Origin: Sinohyriopsis cumingii | Lineage: Eukaryota > Mollusca > Bivalvia > Unionida > Unionidae | Assembly: GCA_028554795.2 (NCBI GenBank) | Contig: CM068842.1 | Location: 30,083,782 to 30,147,781, forward strand | Reading direction: 5' to 3' | DNA length: 64,000 bases | In this document: piece by piece, positions 24,299 through 33,906 of the stretch | Position numbering within the stretch: position 1 is the stretch's first letter | Layout of the letters: each line of letters opens with the position of its first letter | Program-made: the position numbers and the translations under genes | The notes under the pieces: model-generated | The model's database searches: none | Told to the model about the DNA's origin: nothing | What the model saw: the letters and a program-made list of their open reading frames with translations, nothing else

Positions 24299-25054
24299 AT
24301 GGCTACCTCTACTGTCTCTGCTCCCTCTTCCTCTACTGTCAAAGTCATCGACGAACACTTAGATCGTGCCAGTTGGGAGGCTTTGTATCTTCGCCATCCC
24401 TTTAACATGCTCATTGCTGGACCTAGCGGTTCAGGCAAAACCGAATTCGTCAAACGTTTGATCGAACATAAACATCATTTGATCGATCGGCCCCCTCAAC
24501 GGATCGTGTGGTGTTACAAAGAGTGGCAATCGGCGTACAGCCTCTTGCGAGAAAGTCAAGGCGATTCCATCGTGTTTGTGGAAGGCATTCCTAAAGAAGA
24601 CGACGGCATCGTCTCTGACTCCCGTCAAACCCATTTGGTCATTTTCGACGACATGTTAGGAGAAGACGAAGAAGAAATTAAATTGTGGTTCACGCGCAAA
24701 GGGCATCACCGTAATGCCAGTGTCATTTACATCACCCAAAATTTGTTTCAACAAAGTAAAGCCCATCGCACCATCAGTCTCAATGCGCATTACGTGGTCT
24801 TGTTTAAAAGCCCTCGAGATAAATCGCAAGTGCAAGTCTTAGCCAAACAGTTAGGAACGCCTTGGCTGACTCACGCGTACGACGATGCCACTCAAACGCC
24901 ACACGCCTATTTACTCGTCGATTTGAAACCTACGACCCCCGAGGATTTGCGATTTCGTACCCACTTGTTTCACCACTGGTGCCAAGACGGAGGGCCTGTC
25001 CTGTACACGTCTCCGTCCTCGACTTCATTTCACTCCCCATCAAAAAATCTATAA
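24299..25054 (+). CDS. FtsK/HerA-type genome-packaging ATPase
   Basis: This 251-residue protein has Walker A GPSGSGKT at residues 41-48 and Walker B LVIFDD at about 113-118. It is nearly identical to the element A copy. The C-terminus is four residues longer (SPSKNL) because a base change removes the stop used in A. It appears intact and starts in CACCATGG. Confidence 0.95.
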   Translation: MATSTVSAPSSSTVKVIDEHLDRASWEALYLRHPFNMLIAGPSGSGKTEFVKRLIEHKHHLIDRPPQRIVWCYKEWQSAYSLLRESQGDSIVFVEGIPKEDDGIVSDSRQTHLVIFDDMLGEDEEEIKLWFTRKGHHRNASVIYITQNLFQQSKAHRTISLNAHYVVLFKSPRDKSQVQVLAKQLGTPWLTHAYDDATQTPHAYLLVDLKPTTPEDLRFRTHLFHHWCQDGGPVLYTSPSSTSFHSPSKNL

Positions 25055-25095
25055 AAACCTCAGACCCTTTTTCGTCTGTCTCACACAGTGTGAAC

Positions 25096-26052
25096 ATGAC
25101 GTCCCTTCAGTCGCATCTTCCCGTCAAATTGATTCGTGCCTTGTATGGCATCAGTCGAGAAAAAAATCCACAAACACGAGCCCGTGTCTTAGAAGCTAGT
25201 CTCAAAGAAGTCTTACGATGGTTCACGGTGACGGCACGTCAATTACTCCAAGGAATCATTCAGATTCCTCATCAAACCCAACGCTTTTTCGATCGAAACA
25301 AAGTCGCTTTGGTCCAACTGGCCGATCCCCGCATTGACACTCAAACCAAAAAACAAATCATTTTGAAACCTGGAGGGAGCGGTACTCTAGGAGGGGTCAT
25401 CATTCGCTCACTCTTAAGATGGGATCCTAATGCCCCCAAAGTTATCCCCAAGACAAAAGTCCAACGAAGCCCCAAGAAGAAAAAGAAAAAGACCAGGTCC
25501 CCAAGAAGAATAACTTCTCCAGTGGCAGGACCCTCCTCTTACCAGACACCACCACCCCGGAAAAAAAAAAGAAGCCCCCAGAAAAAGAAACAGAGAAAAA
25601 GTCCCCAGAAAAAGAAAAGTCCACAGAAGAAAACTAGTCGCAAGAGAGGCACTTCGGCCAGGACGCAACCTTACACTCGCAAACCACGACCTGCCACGGC
25701 AGTGACTGCGTCTCCGGCATCCTCACGTTCATCCACTTCTCCGTTGATGACACCCAGAACTGAAGAGTACTTGGAGACGTTGATCACACCAAGAACATCT
25801 CCGTTGATGACCCCCAAAAGAACTTCCCCAGTGGCAGGACCCTCCAATTTAGTGGCAGTGGCTGCTGCTCACAAAGTACCTTCTCCCAAAATCAAAGTCC
25901 AAGAAAGATCGGGCATGTTACAAAGTTTACTGGATTTGTCCAAGCAAGAACTGGCTCGATTTAGTCCGTTGCGTACCCCTGCACGACGTGTCATGCCTGT
26001 CCTCAAACTGATAAAACGTAAAGACAATCAGTGGCGACGCGTTCCAGTATAA
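25096..26052 (+). CDS. Lys-rich basic protein, probable core or DNA-binding virion protein
   Basis: This 318-residue protein corresponds to 4753-5715 in element A. The N-terminal domain and C-terminus are conserved. The Ser-Pro-Lys repeats in the middle differ by small in-frame gains and losses. The TAA stop lies inside TATAAAAAG of the next gene. Confidence 0.8.
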   Translation: MTSLQSHLPVKLIRALYGISREKNPQTRARVLEASLKEVLRWFTVTARQLLQGIIQIPHQTQRFFDRNKVALVQLADPRIDTQTKKQIILKPGGSGTLGGVIIRSLLRWDPNAPKVIPKTKVQRSPKKKKKKTRSPRRITSPVAGPSSYQTPPPRKKKRSPQKKKQRKSPQKKKSPQKKTSRKRGTSARTQPYTRKPRPATAVTASPASSRSSTSPLMTPRTEEYLETLITPRTSPLMTPKRTSPVAGPSNLVAVAAAHKVPSPKIKVQERSGMLQSLLDLSKQELARFSPLRTPARRVMPVLKLIKRKDNQWRRVPV

Positions 26053-26056
26053 AAAG
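26048..26056 (+). promoter_or_regulatory. TATA box overlapping a stop codon
   Basis: TATAAAAAG spans the TAA stop at 26050-26052 and lies 43 bp before the ATG of the Arg/Lys-rich small gene. Confidence 0.6.
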
Positions 26057-26098
26057 AGCCTGTGACCAAGTCGGGGTATCAGTGAACTTGTAAAAAAG

Positions 26099-26287
26099 AT
26101 GTCACCTCCAAGAAGCCAGAAAAGAAAGAGACAAAGGCAGACGCGTCCTCCGACAAAGCGCTTAGCCAAGCATCGACATTACCCTAAGAAAAGACACAGT
26201 CGTTCCAAGAAAAAGAGGCGTCAACAAAGGGGAGGATTCCTTGGTGATTTTGGGAAAAACATTGTCACCTTTATGACAAAGCGATAG
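26099..26287 (+). CDS. Very basic 62-residue protein, only in element B
   Basis: More than 40 per cent of the residues are Arg or Lys (KRKRQRQTR, SRSKKKRRQQR), followed by GGFLGDFGKNIVTF. A highly basic start with a GG-hydrophobic end recalls adenovirus core peptide pX/mu and DNA-condensing protamine-like proteins; this is a compositional argument only. It has its own TATA box before and a GATAAAAGGG after. Element A lacks the whole unit: there the Lys-rich gene is followed directly by the conserved basic gene. Confidence 0.7.
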   Translation: MSPPRSQKRKRQRQTRPPTKRLAKHRHYPKKRHSRSKKKRRQQRGGFLGDFGKNIVTFMTKR

Positions 26288-26347
26288 TCCCAAAAAAAAG
26301 ATAAAAGGGTGTGCGTTAAGTCATCGACGTTAGTGTCTGTTCGGTGA

Positions 26348-26758
26348 ATGTCCCGGAACCACAAGCAAAAAATGTCACCCTCCAGAAAACCCCAAGGAAA
26401 GAAAAGGAAAGGACTGCCACCACGTTTAGCTAAACATGGGGACATGTTATCTGTCCTGTCCAAAGCTTCTTCACCCCTACGAAAAAAACTCATTCAAACG
26501 GCCTCCAAAGAGGTCATCGATACCGTGTGCGAATGTTGTTTGAACGTTTTGAAAGGCACGATCCCTTTGTCCAAACACCAGAAACAATGCTTAGGCAAAC
26601 ATCGTCACGTTCTTCGCCAAATGGTTCGAAAGAAAATTCCCATTCGTCAAAAAAAGAAGATGTTGGTCCAACGTGGAGGCATTTTACCTCTCTTGTTAGG
26701 CCCCATACTGAAAGGAGTCTTGGGAACCATGTTGGGAGGACTGGTGGGAGCAAGATAA
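26348..26758 (+). CDS. Conserved small basic Polinton protein
   Basis: This corresponds to 5774-6160 in element A. The first ATG at 26348 gives eight extra residues; the ATG at 26372 matches the A start. The core (CECCLNVLKGTIPLS, LVQRGGILPLLLGPIL) is unchanged. The TAA stop at 26756-26758 overlaps GATAAAAAGG. Confidence 0.8.
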   Translation: MSRNHKQKMSPSRKPQGKKRKGLPPRLAKHGDMLSVLSKASSPLRKKLIQTASKEVIDTVCECCLNVLKGTIPLSKHQKQCLGKHRHVLRQMVRKKIPIRQKKKMLVQRGGILPLLLGPILKGVLGTMLGGLVGAR

Positions 26759-26806
26759 AAAGGCCTCGGAAGTTCCAAGATCTCAGAATTGACCCCTGAC
26801 AACCCC

Positions 26807-27433
26807 ATGGAAGGACGAAAACTAGCTTTAGTGCCTTACAAACGATGGATGGAATACCATCGGTGGCAAGAACAACGCACCCCTCATTTACCTCCCAATC
26901 CCAATTTGAGCGAGATGTCCCAGTTACAACACGAATTGCAATCCTTGATGGATCGCCAAGATTTATCCGAAACAGAAAACTCGCAAAAGTACGGTCAACT
27001 CTTGCAACGACTGCAACTCTTTCACCAGAAAGCTTTAGACGAAACAGCTCTACCCACTTTGAAAGATTTTAAGACCTTGATGAAAAGTCCAGCACCATCA
27101 CCAGTACCAGTACCAGTTCCACCACTACCCGTGACCAAGACAGAAAAAGGAAAAGAAGAAGAAGAAGGGTTTCAAACTCCACCAGAAAAAGTACGCAAGT
27201 TAACAACACCACCTACCTCCAGAATTGGATGGATTAAAAAGATGATGGCCACCCCTTCTTCCTCACAAGAGAAAAAGAAAGTGAAGACAGAAGTGAAACA
27301 AGAACCGATATCCCCTGCTCAGACATCCTCCTCTTCAACACCTATTGCCGGTCGCACACGCAAAGCCTTGCAATCCAAGAAAATACCCCAAGAGAAAAAG
27401 AGTAGCCTCTTCCAAGAGTGGGTGCCTTATTAA
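26807..27433 (+). CDS. Unknown virion-associated protein (charged, low-complexity middle)
   Basis: This 208-residue protein corresponds to 6209-6823 in element A. It keeps 12 codons (around FHQKALDETALP) that are missing in A, and has shorter Glu and Ser runs. The reading frame is kept despite these changes. Confidence 0.7.
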   Translation: MEGRKLALVPYKRWMEYHRWQEQRTPHLPPNPNLSEMSQLQHELQSLMDRQDLSETENSQKYGQLLQRLQLFHQKALDETALPTLKDFKTLMKSPAPSPVPVPVPPLPVTKTEKGKEEEEGFQTPPEKVRKLTTPPTSRIGWIKKMMATPSSSQEKKKVKTEVKQEPISPAQTSSSSTPIAGRTRKALQSKKIPQEKKSSLFQEWVPY

Positions 27434-27455
27434 GACACCAATCAACACAAAAAAA

Positions 27456-28538
27456 ATGGAAAAAGTCTTAGCTAGCATTTACTACGATCCCTCGCATCCT
27501 GCAGGTTACGCAGGAGTTCAAAAATTGTATCGTGCTGCCAAAACGCGACTGAAAAGTCTCCGTTTACCTCAAGTGCAACGATGGTTACAAGAACAAGCTA
27601 CCTACACTTTGCACAAACCCATTCGACGCAAGTTTGCCAGAAGTCGCACCCGAGTGGAAGGCATCGATCATCAATGGCAAGCCGATTTAGCCGATGTCTC
27701 TCATTTGGCCAGCTACAATCGTGGCTACAAATATCTGTTTTGTGTCATCGACGTCTTTTCCAAATTTGCCTGGGTCGTGCCCTTGACTTCCAAATCCAGC
27801 AGCGAGTTAGTGCGAGCCCTGCAACGAGTGTTGAAACAAAGTGGCCGTCACCCTCTTCGATGGCAAACGGACAAAGGCACCGAATTTCTGAACCAAGCTT
27901 TCCAAAAAGAATTAAAGAAACGTGACATTCATTTTTTTACCACCGAGAATCCCGAAACCAAAGCCAGCATCGTGGAGCGTTTTCAACGCACTTTGAAAGA
28001 ACGCATGTGGAAATATTTTACGCATCACCACACTCTGAAGTACATCGACATCTTACCGCACCTGGTGCAAGCGTACAACCAATCTTACCATCGAAGCATC
28101 GGACGTGCCCCGCAAGACGTGACTCCCGACAATGAAGTGTTGGTGTTTGAGCGTCTGTTCGGTACGTCCCCGACGAGGGCTGTCCCCAAGAAAAGTGGAG
28201 AGTTGGCCGTAGGAGATTGGGTGCGCATTGGCAAAACCAAACGCACTTTCGACAAAGGTTACTTACCTAACTGGACGACCGAATTGTTTCGCGTCACTGG
28301 ACGAGTGCATGGCCGTCATCCTGCCGTCTATAAATTGGAAGACATGAACGCAGAAGTACTCAAAGGAACGTTTTATTTGCCCGAGTTACAACGTGTCACC
28401 AAAAAAGAAGACGACGTGTACGACATCGAAAGCATTCTCGAACGCAGAACCCGTAAAGTGGGCAAACGACGTGTCAAAGAAGTCAAAGTACGTTGGAAAG
28501 GATTCTTGGATCGACGCTTCGCAAGTCATCGACTATAA
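27456..28538 (+). pseudogene. DDE integrase with a truncated chromodomain
   Basis: The catalytic core is intact (QADLAD, QTDKGTEF, ASIVERF) and nearly identical to that of element A. Near the 3' end, after VRWKG, 17 bp present in A are missing here; a GAT repeat flanks the lost segment, as in replication slippage or end joining. The frame shifts and ends after 10 aberrant residues, removing the conserved second half of the chromodomain. The catalytic part could still be made, but chromatin binding is probably lost. Confidence 0.93.
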
Positions 28539-28553
28539 AAAGAAGTGACCATC

Positions 28554-28970
28554 ATGCCCTTTCACACATCAGACGCAGCTACGTCGACCAATCCTCCTTC
28601 ACCTAGTTCTTCTGTGCAAGATTTACAAAAACAACCCTTGTGGGTGTGGTGTGGAGAACGTGTGCCTAAAACGCAAATCGTCTTTTTCTGCCAAATCTTC
28701 GTGGTGTATTGTGTCATCGGGGCAGCCATCGCCAATTTGAGTTTGCAACAAGGAGACAAACAATTGTGGACCATTTTATTGAGCGGTTGCATCGGTTACC
28801 TGCTTCCCAATCCCTCCCTGAAATTCTCCTCGAACGGGAACGTTGTGTCCAGTGCCAGTGCCAGTCACCACTCCAACAACAACCACAACCAGAACCCCAT
28901 TTTGGGCGGAGACACACCTCTGACGTCCAGTAATATCCCATCGGACAGCCACAGAACTCTGGAATTATGA
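28554..28970 (+). CDS. Small membrane protein with two hydrophobic segments
   Basis: This 138-residue protein corresponds to 7962-8384 in element A, with the same PLWVWCGERVPKTQIVFFC segment and two membrane segments. The Ser/Asn-rich tail has small in-frame length changes. Its stop overlaps the penton ATG as ATGA at 28967-28970. Confidence 0.75.
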   Translation: MPFHTSDAATSTNPPSPSSSVQDLQKQPLWVWCGERVPKTQIVFFCQIFVVYCVIGAAIANLSLQQGDKQLWTILLSGCIGYLLPNPSLKFSSNGNVVSSASASHHSNNNHNQNPILGGDTPLTSSNIPSDSHRTLEL

Positions 28971-29884
28971 GTCACCAAAACCAATTTTACTTGACGTTAC
29001 CCAGTGACAGTTCCATGGAGGTGTTTCCCAATAACACATTGTGCTGTTACACGGCCAAATTACCTCAAGCCATCCCCTTAGATCACGAAGCCCATTGGGA
29101 AGTGGCTTTAGTAGAAATGATTCACCCTACACAAATCAAAAACATCACTGAAACTCAAAACTTTTTTGAGGTCGAAATCCTGAACCAACAATTACAAGAA
29201 GCCATGACTGACATCGGGTTTTCAGGGATCACAACAACATCCACCAGCAATCCAGCCTTCAAAATCTACACCGTGAAAATTCCACCAGGGTTTTATTTTA
29301 GCGGCCAACATTTGGTGGACACTATTGTGGACAGGTTCGAGTTCGCCTTTGCCAAAGCCCTGAACAGAGCAAAAAAAAGTGTCACCCTGGAGTACCATAA
29401 AGTGGCTCGTCGCTTACTGATGAAATTTCAGGATACCCAAACGATGTCCATCAGTTTCAATCGTGACTTGTTTGATATTTTAGGTGGAGACACAAACATG
29501 GCTCCAAATTTTAATCCGAAGATCAACAGCAATACGGAATTTTACAAGTATTTTCGATTCCCTGTAGAACTGAATCAAGGACTGAATTTAATGTTCGTGT
29601 ACTCCGATGTGGTGGAGTATAACGTGGTGGGACACACCTCTGTACCGTTACTGCGTGTCATTCCTTTCAAAGTGGATAATACCACGGCCAGTGACCAGGA
29701 AGGTGGAAACACTTACCACGTCCACCGCGAATTTGTCCATCCTCATTATTTGCCTGTCAGCAAGTCGTATTTGGACACGGTCAACATTGCTATAAAAGGA
29801 GATTTGGGACAAAATATTCCATTCACCAAAGGAAAAGTCACGGTGAAACTCCATTTTCGAAAACGGTTCTCTCACGACTCGTAA
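28967..29884 (+). CDS. Minor capsid (penton) protein, diverged middle
   Basis: This 305-residue protein has N- and C-terminal parts nearly identical to the element A penton, but the middle (about residues 55-200) is very different in sequence and length. The anchors IPPGFYFSGQHLV and KKSVTLEYHK remain. It is intact. The sharp borders of the divergent part suggest exchange with another Polinton lineage. Confidence 0.92.
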   Translation: MSHQNQFYLTLPSDSSMEVFPNNTLCCYTAKLPQAIPLDHEAHWEVALVEMIHPTQIKNITETQNFFEVEILNQQLQEAMTDIGFSGITTTSTSNPAFKIYTVKIPPGFYFSGQHLVDTIVDRFEFAFAKALNRAKKSVTLEYHKVARRLLMKFQDTQTMSISFNRDLFDILGGDTNMAPNFNPKINSNTEFYKYFRFPVELNQGLNLMFVYSDVVEYNVVGHTSVPLLRVIPFKVDNTTASDQEGGNTYHVHREFVHPHYLPVSKSYLDTVNIAIKGDLGQNIPFTKGKVTVKLHFRKRFSHDS

Positions 29885-29891
29885 GTAAGTC

Positions 29892-30311
29892 ATGTATCCA
29901 GTGTACCAAGGGGTTGCTCGACAGCGAGGACACGGTTTAGGAGACATGTTAAAATCGGCCTTTCGTTCGGTGGTCCCGGTGTTGAAACCGATGGTGACAC
30001 GCGGATTGCACGCCTTGAAAGATGCGGCACTGACGCAAGGCAAAGAATTTCTCCAAAATGTCATCATCGACAAACAAAACCCTAAAGAAGCCTTCATGAG
30101 GGCAGGCAAAAATGTCTTGCTGCAAACGGGCAAAGACATTTTAGGCCGACGAGACACACCTATAAATGCCCTGCAAGCTACCGAATCAGGCATTCAGCAA
30201 GGACAAGGCAGAAAAAGACGACGACGAAGAAAACACCCTTTCACCAGACTTCAAGCGAGAAAGACCAAGAAAAGAAGAACCGTTCGAGACTTAGACGTTT
30301 TCGATTATTGA
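29892..30311 (+). CDS. Small basic virion-type protein
   Basis: This 139-residue protein corresponds to 9323-9745 in element A and is nearly identical. It has the same RQRGHGLGDMLKSAFRS start and Arg-rich C-terminus and lies 8 bp after the penton stop. Confidence 0.75.
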   Translation: MYPVYQGVARQRGHGLGDMLKSAFRSVVPVLKPMVTRGLHALKDAALTQGKEFLQNVIIDKQNPKEAFMRAGKNVLLQTGKDILGRRDTPINALQATESGIQQGQGRKRRRRRKHPFTRLQARKTKKRRTVRDLDVFDY

Positions 30312-30326
30312 GAAAAGAGCCAAAAA

Positions 30327-31641
30327 ATGATGCACCGAGAGTCTTGCGCTTGTTCCAAGACGGAACTGGATCTGTTTGCCATGCCCCCCACGATGATGAC
30401 GATGCAAGAATCCCAATGGGTGGAATTTCACCCCGTCTCCTCATTGACAGCCTCAGCTCCCATCGAGTTTGAAATCAAAGGACAGCCCGAAGATTACATC
30501 GATCTGAATAGCAGTTACTTGTACTTGAAAGTTAAAGTTGTCGATGAGGACAATTCACCCCTAGATGGCGATGAGGTAATAGCTCCCGTCAACAATTTCA
30601 TGCATTCCTTGTTTAGCGGAGTGGACTTGTTCTTGAACAACAAACTGGTCAGCAGCAGCATGGATACTTACCCTTATCGAGCGTACCTGGAAAATCTCTT
30701 GACGTACGGAATAGACGCCAAGAACACTCATCTCAATGCCTGTGTGCTATGGGAAGCTGACGAAGCAGGCCAGTTTGAAGAATTAGAAATTGATGTAAAA
30801 AAAAACACCAAACAATGACGGATTTATAGAACGAAGAAACAGAATCAAAAGTGGAGATAGTTTAGAACTGATGGATCGTTTGCATTTGGACATGTGGTTG
30901 CAAGAGAAGTATTTGCTGAACGGGGTGAATGTCCGCCTGAGACTGAATCGGAGCAGTGCCACTTTCCATTTGATAGGCAGTACTGCTTGCAAAACTGTCA
31001 TCGAGGAAGCCAGGCTCTACGTACGACGCGTGGAAGTGTTACCTAAAGTGGGTAACGACATCAGTCAAACATTGAGCAGAACGACCGCCAAGTATCCCAT
31101 ACGACGCGTGGAAGTGAAAACGTTCACCATTCCCAAGGGACAGCGATCCATGATCGAAGATCATCTGTTCCAAGAACAGCTACCGAAACGTTTGATCGTT
31201 GGTATCGTCGAGAATACAGCCTTCAACGGAGATTTGGGTAAAAATCCTTTCTACTTTCGACACTTTGGCGTGTCCAAGATCGAAGTCAGTCGCGACGGCA
31301 AGACCTTGTGTACCCGACCTTTTGAACCTGACTTTGCCAAGAAGAATTACTTGAGATCGTACTTGTCCCTGTACGAAGCCACGGGTCAGTTAGGAACCAA
31401 CACCAGTCACGGCATTACGTACGAGGATTATGCTGGAGGCTACACTTTGTGGGCTTTCGATTTCACTCCAGACCAAGGCAGCGACGAGGGACATTTCCAC
31501 CCTATAAAATCTGGCCAGATTCGTGTGGAAATTCAATTTGCAAACCGAATCCCTGATGAAACGGTGAACGTCATCCTGTATGCAGAATTCGATAATACCA
31601 TAGAAATCAACAGTTTGAGAGAAGTCATTCTAGATTATTAG
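30327..31641 (+). pseudogene. Major capsid protein, broken by a frameshift
   Basis: The first 163 codons run in frame with the capsid signature (IEFEIKGQPEDYIDLNSSYL) and end at a premature stop at 30818. The rest of the capsid is open in another frame to 31641. The break lies in a run of nine A at 30797-30805, where the corresponding A-run in element A is in a different local sequence. No intact capsid would be made from this copy. A slip in a homopolymer could also be a sequencing error, so reads should be consulted. Confidence 0.9.
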
Positions 31642-31646
31642 AAGCC

Positions 31647-32129
31647 ATGGAAGACTGCTATCCCTCTTTACAAAGTGGAGAAACTTTGGACATGAAATGT
31701 GAGGAGACTGTGGAAGAAGAAGTGATCATGATGAAGTCAAGATGGCCAGAACAAGAAGCCCATTTAGTCTCCTGTTTTGCCAAACACTTGGTCGACAAAA
31801 TGACGGAATTGATCAAGAAAAATTGTTATGGATGTCAAAACGATCATCCCAGTCAAATTCAACACGATAAATGCCTGATGTTGAGTCAAGAAGAAAAATT
31901 GGACGAGTATCTGGACGAAGCTTGGAGTCTCATCTCGAACAAAGACGTGTTGCACCAGTGGTATAAAGACTTGCGTGAACATTCTTGTCCACCATTAACC
32001 ACTCAAGAGATCCATCGTATCGAAGCTCTCCTGAATCAGAGTGAGGAAACAGAACGAATAACCGTTTATTCGTCAGACATTTTCAAGCAAAAAGTCAGGA
32101 TCGAATTGACGACTTATTATTACCTGTGA
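31647..32129 (+). CDS. Unknown acidic protein next to capsid and protease genes
   Basis: This 160-residue protein corresponds to 11081-11569 in element A, with two Glu fewer in the acidic run. The Cys/His residues (KKNCYGCQNDH) are kept. The function is unknown. Confidence 0.7.
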   Translation: MEDCYPSLQSGETLDMKCEETVEEEVIMMKSRWPEQEAHLVSCFAKHLVDKMTELIKKNCYGCQNDHPSQIQHDKCLMLSQEEKLDEYLDEAWSLISNKDVLHQWYKDLREHSCPPLTTQEIHRIEALLNQSEETERITVYSSDIFKQKVRIELTTYYYL

Positions 32130-32150
32130 AGAAGAAAAAAACACAAATCA

Positions 32151-32711
32151 ATGGGTACCTGGGAACTTTATTACCTTTTGAACCATAGTTCGTATACGGC
32201 TTCTTGGAATCCTGTCGTCTGTGCTAAAGATGAACTCCCTCATCGCAAACCTAAAGACCATCAAGCTTACGTGATCAACACGGACGACAGTCATCTCCCA
32301 GGAACCCACTGGGTAGCCGTCTACTTTCCTCAAGAAGGATGTGTGGAATATTTCGATTCGTACGGATTGCCCCCTTTGGAAGACGATATCATTGACTTTA
32401 TGAGAAGAAATGCTCAAACCACCCGATTCAATAACGTGAAATTACAAGGCACAGATTCCTTGGTGTGTGGACAGTACTGTGTGTATTTTCTGCATCATCG
32501 CAGCCTGGGCTATTCCTTAGAACATTTAGTGACTCATTTTGATCCTCGTTCTTCTGCTAGAAACGATGTGAAAGTAGATCGATGGTTTTGTGACCATTAT
32601 GCTTATCTTTTGTCTCAAGCTAGGAAACGTAGTGTCCATCAATGGCCTAATGATTTCCAACAGTGGAAATCACAATTTCATTCACAACGTTGTCAGCCCT
32701 GTTTAAAGTAG
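32151..32711 (+). CDS. Adenain-type cysteine protease
   Basis: This 186-residue protein has the full catalytic set (H53 in THWVAVYF, D69 in FDSYGLPP, Q108 and C110 in CGQYCVYF). It differs from the element A protease at only a few positions and is intact. Confidence 0.95.
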   Translation: MGTWELYYLLNHSSYTASWNPVVCAKDELPHRKPKDHQAYVINTDDSHLPGTHWVAVYFPQEGCVEYFDSYGLPPLEDDIIDFMRRNAQTTRFNNVKLQGTDSLVCGQYCVYFLHHRSLGYSLEHLVTHFDPRSSARNDVKVDRWFCDHYAYLLSQARKRSVHQWPNDFQQWKSQFHSQRCQPCLK

Positions 32712-32821
32712 ATTGTCCATTGAGAAAAAATGTTGGTGATTTGAAAAAAATGGTTTGATGTTATAGTGTTGGATTATTGTTAAAAATGTTAGAGTTGTTG
32801 TTTAGTGTTAAGTGATTTTTG

Positions 32822-32827
32822 AATAAA
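32822..32827 (+). terminator. Polyadenylation signal closing the core gene block
   Basis: AATAAA 111 bp after the protease stop, at the same place as 12271 in element A. Confidence 0.6.
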
Positions 32828-32953
32828 AAATGTTGTGTTTTGAAAAAATGCTTTTGTCTTTTGTTTAGCTATAAGAATGTTGAATTGATGCTCTTTCATT
32901 TCTTACTATCCCTCTCATGACAATCACTGAACGTTGCGAATCGAAAACCGTGT

Positions 32954-32983
32954 GGGGGATGTTTTCCTTCACGTCCGCGCTTT
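32954..32983 (+). promoter_or_regulatory. Reiterated end-gene promoter block, copy B1
   Basis: GGGGGATGTTTTCCTTCACG followed by TCCGCGCTTT, about 62 bp before the ATG at 33046. Confidence 0.75.
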
Positions 32984-33045
32984 CACTTTAAGAACCGGTT
33001 TGTTTCCAGTCTAACCATCCATTGTCGACTCATCCTCCTACGAAG

Positions 33046-33399
33046 ATGTGCTCCAAACTAGCTAAGCTCAACGAAGCCTACGTGAATTTGCATAGGGTCA
33101 GACACAGTCTGATACCGAAGCCAGAAGAAATAGAGAATGTGAGAATGTTAAAAATCACTGAAGACCTGATAGAAGAGCTCTTCAGAGAAGAAGTGAACAG
33201 GGAGAAAGAAGAATGGACAGAGAAGTACAGACTTCAAAAACAGCAACAACAACAACAACAACAGCAACAGCAACCTGAACCTGACAGAGGCTTTGTCGAT
33301 TGCCGTATCGACACCAAAGAGTTCTTCTTCTCTTTCCGAAGAAGCAGACCTATCGCCAGAAAGTCTATCCTCAGAGGACATCGCATTCTTAGAAACTAA
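33046..33399 (+). CDS. Right-end coiled-coil gene 1 (poly-Gln), frame different from element A
   Basis: This 117-residue frame corresponds to 12485-12913 in element A up to about residue 90, including a Gln run of 10. After TKEF a one-base length difference moves the frame, giving a basic tail that ends 29 bp before the stem-loop. Here the stop lies before the stem-loop, as expected for a mature histone-type mRNA, but the tail composition looks less natural than the acidic one in A. Confidence 0.55.
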   Translation: MCSKLAKLNEAYVNLHRVRHSLIPKPEEIENVRMLKITEDLIEELFREEVNREKEEWTEKYRLQKQQQQQQQQQQQPEPDRGFVDCRIDTKEFFFSFRRSRPIARKSILRGHRILRN

Positions 33400-33427
33400 A
33401 AAAGAATGCCATAGCAAACAAAAAAAC

Positions 33428-33443
33428 AGCCCTTTTCAGGGCT
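33428..33443 (+). terminator. Histone-type 3' stem-loop
   Basis: AGCCCTTTTCAGGGCT with AAAAAAC before and ACCCCA after. AGAAAAGAAG follows at about 12 nt, as in element A. Confidence 0.8.
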
Positions 33444-33810
33444 ACCCCAATACTCTAGAAAAGAAGTAACGATCGATTTGCCAATGTGTGTGTAGGTAGA
33501 GTAGTGTGAAAATAAACACTAACTCTTTTTAAAAATGTGAGGGTATGTGTTGGTGTGTTTGTGTTTGTAAGAGCTCAAGTAAGTTGGTGTGGATAGTAGA
33601 TTAAAATGATATCTTTTCTTAGTGTTTGAGGTGTATATTTGGAGTTAGATTGAATTGCTTTGCGTATGTGGATAGTCTATTGAAGTGATTTATAAAAAAA
33701 ATTTAAAATAGTGATGGGTAGCATAAAAAAGTGAGTGAGTGTTTCTTTTAGGTCCGCGCATTGTTGTTTTTTTTGGTCATGATCTAGGTAAGATGAATTT
33801 TATGTTATTA

Positions 33811-33850
33811 GGGGGATGTTTTCCTTCACGTCCGCGCTTTCAGTATAAAT
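33811..33850 (+). promoter_or_regulatory. Reiterated end-gene promoter block, copy B2, with TATA
   Basis: GGGGGATGTTTTCCTTCACG followed by TCCGCGCTTTCAGTATAAAT, about 57 bp before the ATG at 33907. It is the same as in element A. Confidence 0.8.
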
Positions 33851-33906
33851 TGAAACTCGTTCGGCAGTCCAGCTACCCTTGTTGATTGATCAACACAGCC
33901 AGAAGA

